Origin: Phycisphaerae bacterium
Lineage (GTDB): Bacteria > Planctomycetota > Phycisphaerae > Sedimentisphaerales > Anaerohalosphaeraceae
Direction: 5' to 3'
Length of the DNA: 64,000 nt
Assembly (NCBI GenBank): GCA_018052735.1
Contig: JAGPMT010000009.1
Span: 17,232 to 81,231 of the forward strand
In this document: one piece after another, positions 29,277-39,337 of the stretch
Numbering within the stretch: position 1 is the stretch's first letter
How the letters are laid out: each line of letters starts with the position of its first letter
The notes under the pieces: generated by a model
What the model was told of the DNA's origin: nothing
The model's database searches: none
What the model saw: only the letters and a program-made list of their open reading frames with translations
Translations under genes and position numbers: made by a program

Positions 29277-30599
29277 ATGTTTTGGATTATCTTTCAAGGA
29301 CGATTTTTCTGGATGCGGCTGATTCTGCTGAGCACCGCAGGTCTTCTTTTAACTATCGGTATTATAACAATTTACGCCATCGGCCACCCGCAGCCGGATC
29401 AATCCGAAATTCAAGCGGCAATTCCCGACCGTAATCCCGACACACAAACACCTGTTTCACCGGCCGATTCGCCCGGCACGGTCAGGCAGGAGCACCCCTT
29501 GGCTGATGCGTGGAAAAAGCAGCTGGCCTATGCCGCCGGCGGGCTGGTTTTACTGGTCTTGGTCAATCTGTTCAATTACCAGCGGCTGGGGCCGATCAGC
29601 TATCTTCTTTATGGAATTGTGCTGGCGATGCTGGCTGTCCTGCTGCTGGATAAATTTATCGATTTGCCTTTTGTGCCTTATATCAACGGCACCCGCCGAT
29701 GGTTTCGAATCGGCTTCGGTCTGCAGATTCAGCCGTCGGAGTTCTGCAAGATTGCCTACATCCTCGCCTTGGCCTGGTACCTTCGGTATCGGTCCAATTA
29801 TCGGACATTTCTGGGGCTTGTAGGGCCGTTTGCCCTGACGCTGCTGGCGATGGTGCTGATTCTGCTGGAGCCGGATTTGGGAACTGTGCTGTTGATGATG
29901 CCGATACTGTTTTCAATGCTGTTTGTGGCCGGAGCCAAAGTTCGGCATCTGCTGCTGATTTTATGTCTGGGCATTGCCGTCAGCCCGCTGATGTGGCACT
30001 TTATGAAAAGCTATCAGCGGATGCGGATTTCGGGGGTGCTGCTGCAGAACGAAACAATCTTTCAGGCCGCCCGCAGCAATCCCCGGCTGGCGGCGGTTCT
30101 GGTCGGGGATCCGGACAAGCTGCGGACGTGGAAGCGCGATGAGGGCTACCACCTGCTGCACTCCAAGCAGGCGATTGCATCCGGCGGATTGCGGGGCTAC
30201 GGCTTTGCACGCGGGCCGTATGTTCAGTACAGCTACCTGCCGGAGCGGCACAACGACTTTATTTTTGCGATGATTGCCCATCAGTTCGGCATTGCCGGAG
30301 GAGCCGTGGTGCTTGTTTTGTATATCGTGCTCATTGCCTGCGCCATCGAGCTGGCGTGGCTCAATACCGACCCGTTCGGCCGGCTGACTGCTGTGGGAAT
30401 AGCGGCAATGTTTGCGGTGGAAGTGCTGGTTAATGTCTGTATGACGCTGGGCCTGATGCCCATCACCGGCCTAACGCTGCCGTTGGTCAGCTACGGCGGC
30501 TCCAGTCTGGTTGTCTCGCTGGCTGCGGTAGGTCTGCTCAACAACATCGGCCGGCATCGCCCCTTTTCCGTGGCTAAAAAGCCCTTCGAATTCGCTTGA
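29277..30599 (+). CDS. rodA: RodA/FtsW-family peptidoglycan polymerase (SEDS)
   Basis: 440 residues, about ten membrane segments. SEDS blocks: LQIQPSEFCKIAYILALAWYL (about 150-170), LEPDLGTVLLMMPILFSMLF (about 198-217), the loop YLPERHNDFIFAMIAHQFGIAGG (about 322-344), and LPLVSYGGSSLVVSLAAVG near the end. Between helices 1 and 2 lies a ~45-residue Pro/Gln/Asp-rich soluble insert. AGGCGG precedes the ATG. RodA rather than FtsW is favoured by the single-copy loop pattern, but this is not decisive. Role: glycan-strand polymerisation in cell elongation. Confidence 0.9.
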   Translation: MFWIIFQGRFFWMRLILLSTAGLLLTIGIITIYAIGHPQPDQSEIQAAIPDRNPDTQTPVSPADSPGTVRQEHPLADAWKKQLAYAAGGLVLLVLVNLFNYQRLGPISYLLYGIVLAMLAVLLLDKFIDLPFVPYINGTRRWFRIGFGLQIQPSEFCKIAYILALAWYLRYRSNYRTFLGLVGPFALTLLAMVLILLEPDLGTVLLMMPILFSMLFVAGAKVRHLLLILCLGIAVSPLMWHFMKSYQRMRISGVLLQNETIFQAARSNPRLAAVLVGDPDKLRTWKRDEGYHLLHSKQAIASGGLRGYGFARGPYVQYSYLPERHNDFIFAMIAHQFGIAGGAVVLVLYIVLIACAIELAWLNTDPFGRLTAVGIAAMFAVEVLVNVCMTLGLMPITGLTLPLVSYGGSSLVVSLAAVGLLNNIGRHRPFSVAKKPFEFA

Positions 30600-30871
30600 A
30601 ATTCCTGCAAGGGCCAGCAAAATCACCAATCCCAAGCCTTTTTTGCAGGACAGCACCGCCCGAAAACTATATAACTATTTATAAATAAATAAGTTAAGAT
30701 AATTTTGCCCCGATTGTCCGGCGGTTTTGAACACTTTTTAACTGTCCGGCGGTTAAAAAATATGTAATTCTGCTTGAATTTTTTGCCCCAGATAATTATT
30801 GTATGAGTTTTTACTGCGGATAAAAAAGGCATCGATAACATTTTTTTTAGATTGGAGAGTTTCGAGCGTTT

Positions 30872-31066
30872 ATGATTAAAGTAAAATCGAGAACCGGCGA
30901 AAGCATACAGCAGATGGTCAAGCGGTTTAAGAAGATGTGCGAAAAAGAAGGTCTGATTCGCGATATCAAGCGGAACAGCTACTTTGAAAAGCCCTCTGAG
31001 AAAAACCGCCGCAAGCGCCGCAAATCGCAGCGGATGGCGCGTTTGGTCAGCTCCAGCCGCGTGTAA
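30872..31066 (+). CDS. rpsU: 30S ribosomal protein S21
   Basis: 64 residues, strongly basic. MIKVKSRTGESIQQMVKRFK followed by MCEKEGLIRDIKRNSYFEKPSEKNRRKRRKS is the S21 signature. GGAGAG sits about 13 nt before the ATG. It stands alone on the plus strand, 272 nt after rodA, and is followed by a T-rich stretch and a decayed uvrB fragment. Confidence 0.95.
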   Translation: MIKVKSRTGESIQQMVKRFKKMCEKEGLIRDIKRNSYFEKPSEKNRRKRRKSQRMARLVSSSRV

Positions 31067-31150
31067 TTGCAAGTTCTCGAAGGATTCGAGCATCAACCCG
31101 GGCAGGCCCGCAGCAAGGCATGTCCGGTTTTTTTGCGCGCTGATTTTTTT

Positions 31151-31203
31151 GCCACGAATGAACACAAAATAGAAACCACGGATGACGCGGATTTTCACGG
31201 AAA
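31151..31203. repeat. Dispersed-repeat-like sequence (ACGAATGAACAC / ACGGATG type)
   Basis: GCCACGAATGAACAC, then ACCACGGATGACGCGG, then ATTTTCACGG. This wording resembles short intergenic repeats with tandem ACACGGATGAACACGGAT-like units seen in many environmental genomes. It directly abuts the uvrB fragment. A related scrap, AACACAGATGCGG, begins right after the fragment ends (31377). Confidence 0.45.
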
Positions 31204-31208
31204 TAAGG

Positions 31209-31376
31209 TCATCGAGCTGTTTCCCGACAATGCGGTCGAGTACTTTGTCAGCTATTATGATTATTACCAGCCGGAAGCATACATTCCGCAGCGGGATATC
31301 TACATCGAAAAGGATGCCTAGCGCAATGATGAGCTGGACCGGCTGCGGCTTTCGGCAACTGCCAGCCTGACCAGCC
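31209..31376 (+). pseudogene. Decayed partial second copy of uvrB
   Basis: 168 nt aligning without gaps to 32668-32835 inside intact uvrB (constant offset 1459), with 11 mismatches by my count. Nine mismatches fall in the first 56 nt, where most are synonymous or conservative. The right 112 nt have only two. One changes the Ser TCG of the sequence GCCTCGCGC to TAG, an in-frame stop at 31319-31321. No start codon, promoter or remaining uvrB sequence flanks it, so it is not functional as UvrB. Confidence 0.9.
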
Positions 31377-31390
31377 AACACAGATGCGGT

Positions 31391-32059
31391 TTATTTGCCG
31401 GTTTGCGGTGCTTGTTCTTTCTTTCGGTCTGCCATATAGTCGGCCCACAGGGATTCAAGGGAAGCGCCTGTCAGCCGGCTGAAAATCGCATCATTATAGT
31501 CCCCTTTGCGTGCGGCAGTGTTGATTCTGTTTACAATGCCCGGGCAGCGGTCGGTTTCCAGCCATAGAAAAAAACCAGCCGCTACGCGGTAGCTGTCACG
31601 GTAGCCGTTTGTTTTATTGCTGACGGGAAACCAGCTTTGGGGCTTGCCTTCATAGATGGCCCAGCGGAGATAATCAGCAATCCCCTCCGTGATCCAGCCG
31701 GGCAGGCGGCTTTTGTAGCACTGAACCACATGCACCAGTTCATGGAAGACCAGTCCGATGTCATCGGGGTGTGCGGCAATCCAGCCGGACATCACTGTAA
31801 TCCGGTTATCCGAGGTCCATGCGATGCCGCTGTCGCCCTTACGGAAAACCAGTGCAATATCAGAGGGAACCTCAAAATCCCGGGTGGGAATCATATTCAG
31901 CAGCCGCGGATGCCACTGCTCAATCAGTTCCTTGGCCCGATCAGCCCATGCCAGCAGATTCGGATCGTCCCTGATTTGGTCGATATCCACAGTAACTGCC
32001 CCGCACGTCCAGCCAATCAGAGCCGACAGTATCAATGCAGTACACACCCGATTTTTCAT
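31391..32059 (-). CDS. Secreted zinc peptidase-like protein, basic secretory protein (BSP) type
   Basis: About 222 residues from ATG 32059, which has AGGAGA 8 nt upstream. Signal peptide MKNRVCTALILSALIGWTCGA. Zincin motif HELVHVVQ (HExxH) in DIGLVFHELVHVVQCYKSRL (about 115-134), followed by PGWITEGIADYLRWAIYE, the typical BSP continuation that supplies a further ligand. Near the end: LTGASLESLWADYM. This fits the BSP/plant-peptidase family (PF04450-like). The gene lies between the uvrB fragment and the start of uvrB, on the opposite strand. Confidence 0.85.
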   Translation of the reverse strand: MKNRVCTALILSALIGWTCGAVTVDIDQIRDDPNLLAWADRAKELIEQWHPRLLNMIPTRDFEVPSDIALVFRKGDSGIAWTSDNRITVMSGWIAAHPDDIGLVFHELVHVVQCYKSRLPGWITEGIADYLRWAIYEGKPQSWFPVSNKTNGYRDSYRVAAGFFLWLETDRCPGIVNRINTAARKGDYNDAIFSRLTGASLESLWADYMADRKKEQAPQTGK

Positions 32060-32444
32060 CTTCGATTCTCCTAAGTTTACCGTGCCGGACATATTTTTTT
32101 CAGTACGCGTATTACACAATCCGTTTTGCAATTGTCAAACATTATTCCGGCTCAGTTGCTTTTCAATCGCATTAGCCGGCGGCCAAAAGAAGGGGGAAAT
32201 GCATTTTTAAGGGCGCTTTTGTCGGATTAATAAGATGTTTGAATATGCAGCCGGATGTGATAAGATTAGGTGCTGCCCCGGGCTGGCAGAGGCGAAAACC
32301 ACTGGCGGCTTTTCAATCCGGCCGCTTGCAGCCCGACAAAAAAACGGCCGGAGGCGGTGAGGCAATGGCAGCGGGATTTTACACAGTTGTTCTGCTGTAG
32401 GATATTGGGATGAAATCGGGCAGCTTGTGCTGCCGGGCTTTTGT
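32060..32444. other. Intergenic region between the BSP-like gene and uvrB
   Basis: 385 nt. It holds a perfect inverted repeat TCCGGCCG (32317-32324) with CGGCCGGA (32345-32352) in the uvrB leader and a candidate uvrB promoter. No further gene is seen. Confidence 0.55.
32239..32266 (+). promoter_or_regulatory. Candidate promoter of uvrB-nadC
   Basis: TTGAAT (32239-32244), a 16-nt spacer, then TAAGAT (32261-32266) preceded by TGA, giving an extended -10. No LexA-like box is evident nearby. Confidence 0.4.
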
Positions 32445-34504
<2,060 letters not shown>

Positions 34505-34505
<1 letters not shown>

Positions 34506-35422
34506 TGGCCGGAAAAAAGAAGACAGAAATGGTACGGGAACGGGTGGCCCCGAAAAATATGAAGCGGCTGGATATGAGCAAGGTCGAACCGCTGATTGAT
34601 ATGGCCATTCAGGAAGATTACGGCAAGGGCGACCCAACCAGCGAGCTGACGGTGGATGCCCAAGCCAGGGGACGCGGCTTTCTGGTGACCCGGGAGGAAA
34701 TCGTTGTCTGCGGAATGGGGCTGGCGGAAGCCATCCTTAAAAAATACGACAAGCGGCTTGTGCTGAAAACCCTGATTCACGACGGCGAGCGGGCCAATGT
34801 GGCCGAACGGCTGGGCATTATCGAAGGCCCTCTGCGGTCGATGCTCAGCGCCGAGCGGGTGGTGCTCAATTTTCTTCAGCGGCTCTGCGGCATCAGCACG
34901 ATGACGTGGAAGTTTGTCAGCGCCGTCCGCGGCACAAAGGCCAAAATCTACGACACCCGCAAAACCACCCCCGGCTGGCGGGAACTGGAAAAATATGCTG
35001 TCCGCTGCGGCGGGGGATACAACCACCGGATGAGTCTGGGCGATGCGGTGATGTTCAAGGACAATCACATTGCCGACTTGGGCGAAAAATTTGAGCCCAA
35101 GCTGGCGCAGATGGTGGCACAGGCCCGCCAGTATGAGCATGTCAAATTTGTCGAAGTCGAAGTCGACCACGTGGACGACCAGCTCGACCGCGTTCTGCCG
35201 ATCCCGGGCATTGATGTGGTCCTGCTGGACAACATGGGCCAGTGGCAGCTGCGGCATGCCGTCGAGCTGCGCAACAAATTCGGCCGCAAGCCCCTGCTGG
35301 AAGCCAGCGGCGGCATTACGCTCAACAATGTGCTGGCCGTGGCCAGCTGCGGCGTGGACCGCATCTCCGTCGGCGCTATTACCCATTCGGCGGTGGCCGT
35401 CGATATCTCACTGGACCGTTAA
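34505..35422 (+). CDS. nadC: Nicotinate-nucleotide pyrophosphorylase (carboxylating)
   Basis: 305 residues. Converts quinolinate and PRPP to nicotinate mononucleotide in NAD synthesis. Signature blocks: ALNFLQ-type VVLNFLQRLCGIST, IYDTRKTTPGWRELEKYAVRCGGG (about 156-179), HRMSLGDAVMFKDNHIA (about 180-196), VEVEVDHVDD and LEASGGITLNNVLAVASCGVDRISVGAITHS near the end. The basic N-terminal ~20 residues exceed the usual start, but ATG 34505 overlaps the uvrB stop, which supports it. Pairing with uvrB is unusual functionally. Confidence 0.96.
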
Positions 35423-35493
35423 GACAATCCCCAGCAAGCGGCGACTTTTCGCCGGCACAGCCGGGGCTGACAATAAAACAGCCGCTCAAAGGC

Positions 35494-36150
35494 ATGCTTT
35501 GCGCCCCTTCCAATGGAAGCCGGGATAGGCCGGCCGGGTGCATTTATAACTGTTTTCAATGGCTTTACCGTGCCGAAGGAGACAAAAGTATAAACGGCGT
35601 AAATGACACAATAATCAGCAATATAGAAACCAGAAAGAGTACGATTTTCAACTTCCTTCGTCGGTGGCCAGAAAAATTCAATGAGTACAAGGAAAGCAAT
35701 CCCAAGATACAGGAAGAAAAAGCTCTTTTAACCAAATACCAAGGTAATTTTTATGAAATTGCTTTGGGCTGGGATGTTCGACCGAAAAGTTATGATGAAC
35801 GATTTGGTTGGCGTCGTTTCGATACTGATGGCTGCCTAACAATTGATGATACACTGGTCATTATCGAAGTAAAAATTTCAAAGCCCGGTACTGAATACGG
35901 CTATTGGAATGCGTTCTCACAGGGCTTGATATACTCTTTCCAGCAAAAACAAGATGAACCCGGAAAGGATTTTCTGGTACTGTGCATTATCCTTGATTGG
36001 GGAAGAGCCGCCAAAAGAAAACTCAATGAATGTGAAAAAGAGATACTCGATTTATTTCGTCCGCATCGCATTTATTTTCTGCGGGTCAGCATGGCTGACA
36101 AGCCGTTTATTGAGCACAACCTGAATACAGACTGGAGCGTTATTGCATAA
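35494..36150 (+). CDS. Orphan protein with PD-(D/E)XK-nuclease-like motif
   Basis: About 218 residues from ATG 35494, but the first ~30 look unlike protein and the true start is uncertain. No better ATG, GTG or TTG is visible, so a rare start or a 5'-truncated gene is possible. The confident part begins near TIISNIETRKSTIFNFLRRW and includes TIDDTLVIIEVKISKPGTEY, a D-x-E-x-K pattern. Then YWNAFSQGLIYSFQQK and FLVLCIILDWGRAAKRKL. The core has visibly lower GC than nadC or birA, a sign of transfer. It ends overlapping the birA TTG start. No matched partner gene is present. Confidence 0.55.
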   Translation: MLCAPSNGSRDRPAGCIYNCFQWLYRAEGDKSINGVNDTIISNIETRKSTIFNFLRRWPEKFNEYKESNPKIQEEKALLTKYQGNFYEIALGWDVRPKSYDERFGWRRFDTDGCLTIDDTLVIIEVKISKPGTEYGYWNAFSQGLIYSFQQKQDEPGKDFLVLCIILDWGRAAKRKLNECEKEILDLFRPHRIYFLRVSMADKPFIEHNLNTDWSVIA

Positions 36151-37024
36151 GACGGCAGAGACAATTGATATCGGCCGGATAGAGGCTGCCCGGCAAAACG
36201 CTGTCATCGGCAGGAAACTTATTGTCTTCAAATCCACGGCTTCAACCAATGACGCCGCATGGCGGTATGCTTCCCGGCCGGACCACCACGGCCTGTGCGT
36301 GCTGGCCGAACACCAGACCCGCGGGCGCGGGCGGCGCGGGCGCCGGTGGCACAGCCAGCCGGGGCAAAGCATTTTGTGCTCTATCCTGCTGCTGCATCAG
36401 TCCATCGGGGCAGAACTGCTGACGCTGACGGCGGCGGTGGCGGCCGCTGAGGCGATAAACCGAATCCTGCAGGCCCAGCCGCATCCGCCGGCCGGCAGGG
36501 CAGGCCCAGCCGCCTGCTGCATCAAATGGCCCAATGACATCCTGCTCAGCAATAAAAAGGCGGCCGGCATTCTGGTGGAACAGCAGACCATCCGGCAGCA
36601 GCACAATTTTGTCGTCGGCATCGGCATCAACTGCAGCCAGACGGCCGATTTCTTTGACGCCTGCCGACTCGGCCAGCCGGCCACCAGTCTGGCCATCGAG
36701 ACCGGCCGTCCCGTTGACCGCACGGCTGTCGTGTGCGAATGGCTGGACCAATTTGAATACTGGCTTGGCCAAAGCAGCGCCCACACAGCGGTCCCTGCGG
36801 ACGGGACGGGCAGCCGGGATCTATTCGAACAGAATCCGGTGATTGTCAAATGGCTGGAGCTGTCCGGCATGTTAGGCCGCCGCGCAACCGTGGAATGCAA
36901 CGGCAAACAATACTGCGGCACCTGCCGGGGGATTCATCCGGCCGAAGGACTCATTCTTCAGCTCGACGGCGGCGGGCTGGGCTTTTTTCACGCCGCCCAA
37001 ACCAGCCTGCTTGCCCTTGCATAG
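36143..37024 (+). CDS. birA: Biotin--[acetyl-CoA carboxylase] ligase
   Basis: 293 residues from a TTG start at 36143, the only usable start before the conserved region; it overlaps the upstream stop by 8 nt. Catalytic blocks: STASTNDAAWRYA, the biotinyl-AMP loop GRGRRGRRWHSQPGQSILCSI (about 63-83), IKWPNDILLSNKKAAGILVE (about 131-150) and FVVGIGINC (about 156-164). No N-terminal DNA-binding domain, so it is a mono-functional ligase. A small C-terminal domain is present (LGRRATVECNGKQYCGTCRG). Confidence 0.93.
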   Translation: MHKTAETIDIGRIEAARQNAVIGRKLIVFKSTASTNDAAWRYASRPDHHGLCVLAEHQTRGRGRRGRRWHSQPGQSILCSILLLHQSIGAELLTLTAAVAAAEAINRILQAQPHPPAGRAGPAACCIKWPNDILLSNKKAAGILVEQQTIRQQHNFVVGIGINCSQTADFFDACRLGQPATSLAIETGRPVDRTAVVCEWLDQFEYWLGQSSAHTAVPADGTGSRDLFEQNPVIVKWLELSGMLGRRATVECNGKQYCGTCRGIHPAEGLILQLDGGGLGFFHAAQTSLLALA

Positions 37025-37040
37025 CGCACGTTCAGGCCGC

Positions 37041-38477
37041 CTACTGAATCTCCAGTGCCCCATCCAGCGTTACCGCAACAACCGAATCGATGGCATCGGG
37101 GGCTTTGGCCGGCAAGTGCACCAGCAGCCCGTCAGCGGCCGGTTCGGTCTTGACCTTGCGCTTGCCGTCCAGCAGAACGGCTTTCCGCACGCTGCTTTTA
37201 AGACCGGGCACCAGCAGCTTGCCGTCGGAAGGCCAATCGAAGACATGCAGATACAGCGTGACTTTGCCGTTCTGGGTTTTCTGCGTGCACCGGCCCCATG
37301 TCAAGCCGGCAAAGGGGCTGGCGGTCGTGCCGTAAATGGACTGGCCGTTGACCTTCATCCATTTGCCGATCTGCTGGAGCCGCTCGACACTGGGCTGCGG
37401 GATTTCGCCTTCGGCTGTGGGACCGACATTGAGCAGGTAGTTGCCGCCCTTGCTGGCGATATCCACCAGATTGCGAATCAGCACCTCGACGGATTTCCAG
37501 TTGTGGTCGTAGCTCTTGTAGCCCCACGTGTCGTTCATTGTCATGCAGGTTTCCCAGTCGCGGTCTTTAAAGCCCGTTTCGGGGATCCGCTGTTCAGGGG
37601 TTTCGGTATCGCCGGGGTAGCCGCCGCCGAGGCGGTTGTTGGTGATAATGCCCGGCTGCAGAGCAATAAGCGGCTGCAGCATGTCGGCCCGCTGCTTGTT
37701 CATATTGGTCGGGGTGTCCCACCAGAGCACAGCGACATCGCCGTAGTTGGTCAGAATTTCCCGCACCTGCGGTACGGCTATGGTGCGGATGTATTCGTCC
37801 ATATCGCCCTCCTGAGCCGGATCCCAGTGGCCGCGATGCTGAGCGGTGTAGGCGTCAATCGCTTCCCCGTCGGGATTGTCCCAGCCGTCTTTGACAGCCA
37901 GCTTGCGGGAGGCCGCTCCGCCGGGATGACACCAGTCCTGCGCCTGCGAATAGTAAAAGCCCAGTTTGATGCCGTGCTTTCGGCAGGCCTTGGCCAGCGG
38001 GGCTAGAAGGTCTTTGCCGTAGGGGGTGGCATCGACGACATCCCAGTCGGTTACTTTGGAATCAAACAGGGCAAAGCCGTCGTGGTGTTTGGAGGTAATG
38101 ATAATGTATTTCATCCCGGCCTGCTTGGCCAGCTTGACCCATGCATCGGGATCGTATTTGACCGGATTAAACTGCTTGGCGTATTCCTTGTATTCGGCGA
38201 CGGGGATTTTGCCGCGGTTCATAATCCACTCGCCGATACCCTTGACCTGATGGCCTTTGTAGGTGCCGGCCGGAACTGCATAGACGCCCCAATGGATAAA
38301 CATTCCGAAGCGGGCCTGCCGCCACCAAGCCATGCGGGCATCCTTTTGCTCTTTGGTTTCGTTGGCATACGGCCAGCTCGACTCTTCCTGAGCCGGTGCC
38401 CATGCGGCACAAAACACTGCCAAAATAACCGACGTGATGGAACTGAGGCCCTTGGGTGCTCTGCTGTCCTCTCTCAT
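37041..38477 (-). CDS. Secreted GH29 alpha-L-fucosidase
   Basis: About 478 residues from ATG 38477 with AAAGGA 7 nt upstream. Signal peptide (about 1-30, SVILAVFCAAWAPAQ). GH29 blocks: RFGMFIHWGVYAVPAGTYKG, YIIITSKHHDGFALFDSK (about 115-132), IKLGFYYSQAQDWCHPGG, VAVLWWDTPTNM with the likely nucleophile Asp (about 240), and GNYLLNVGPTAEGEIPQPSV. A short C-terminal beta-domain follows. Convergent with birA; a tRNA gene lies upstream. The second GH29 in this window (57751-59418) is distant in sequence. Confidence 0.92.
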   Translation of the reverse strand: MREDSRAPKGLSSITSVILAVFCAAWAPAQEESSWPYANETKEQKDARMAWWRQARFGMFIHWGVYAVPAGTYKGHQVKGIGEWIMNRGKIPVAEYKEYAKQFNPVKYDPDAWVKLAKQAGMKYIIITSKHHDGFALFDSKVTDWDVVDATPYGKDLLAPLAKACRKHGIKLGFYYSQAQDWCHPGGAASRKLAVKDGWDNPDGEAIDAYTAQHRGHWDPAQEGDMDEYIRTIAVPQVREILTNYGDVAVLWWDTPTNMNKQRADMLQPLIALQPGIITNNRLGGGYPGDTETPEQRIPETGFKDRDWETCMTMNDTWGYKSYDHNWKSVEVLIRNLVDIASKGGNYLLNVGPTAEGEIPQPSVERLQQIGKWMKVNGQSIYGTTASPFAGLTWGRCTQKTQNGKVTLYLHVFDWPSDGKLLVPGLKSSVRKAVLLDGKRKVKTEPAADGLLVHLPAKAPDAIDSVVAVTLDGALEIQ

Positions 38478-38618
38478 CTGCGTATCCTTTCGTTTGAGGT
38501 TACCTGTCCAGACCCTGCCGGAGCAACAGCACAGGGCCGGACCGTTCTTTGCATTGTCTAACAATGCAACCGCCCTCCTGCACAACAACCCTCCCCTGCC
38601 GGATGAAAATACCGCCAG

Positions 38619-38691
<73 letters not shown>

Positions 38692-39337
38692 TCGATGATA
38701 AAACTGCCATTGTATTCAGTTTCTTTCAAAAAACAACAAAAAAAATTTGATAATCTGCCCCCAGCAGCAGGGGGAAAAATCAGCCGATATATCCGATGCT
38801 GTATCTGCACAACCCGCCGCTCGATGCCTTTTTTGAGGGTGTCTCTGCCAAAAATCCTGTGCCCTGCACGGCGGCCCTTTTTATATGGTGCGGCACAGTT
38901 AAGGCCGCCGGGTACCACAAGACTGTTTGGCCAACCGCAAACTTAAGCAGCAGAGTGCTAACAATCTATTAACTGACTATCAAGATATTGTTAATTACTG
39001 ACCAACAGCATCCCCATCTTCCAGCAACAACAATCCCCCCTGATCAGCCAGCCGGCAATTCCAGCAAACTGGGCCTCCGGCATAGGCGCGGCTGGAGTGC
39101 CTTTTTCGGCAGATTGCCAAACAACTTTCCAGTCCTGTTGCAGTCAATACCCCACGAAACCGGCATTGTTTTTACCCACCGGCAAGAGCTTGCCGATTTT
39201 AGCTAAATCAACTCCCTTAATGAAACAGCCGTTGACAGCAGAGTGAAATTATAGAATAATCGACCGCATAAATTCCGTAGGCAGATGTCCTGAAATGCAT
39301 CGGGACAATTGTTTAGGACAATTCCGCAGGGACAGGA
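38692..39337. other. 646-nt intergenic region between tRNA-Lys and cls
   Basis: No gene with a ribosome site or recognisable product. Near cls there is a short direct repeat, GGGACAATTGTTTAGGACAA, just upstream of the ribosome site, and a strong promoter candidate. Confidence 0.5.
39232..39260 (+). promoter_or_regulatory. Candidate sigma-70 promoter of cls
   Basis: Perfect TTGACA (39232-39237), a 17-nt spacer, and AATAAT (39255-39260; one mismatch to TATAAT). It lies about 78 nt before the cls start codon. Confidence 0.55.

Noticed and set aside
31067..31321. An 84-codon frame running into the uvrB fragment
   Set aside because: It begins with S21 downstream sequence, has no ribosome site and ends at the stop in the decayed fragment; treated as pseudogene context.
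37011..38006. A 331-codon frame opposite the first GH29 gene
   Set aside because: Antisense to a GH29 gene with complete family blocks.
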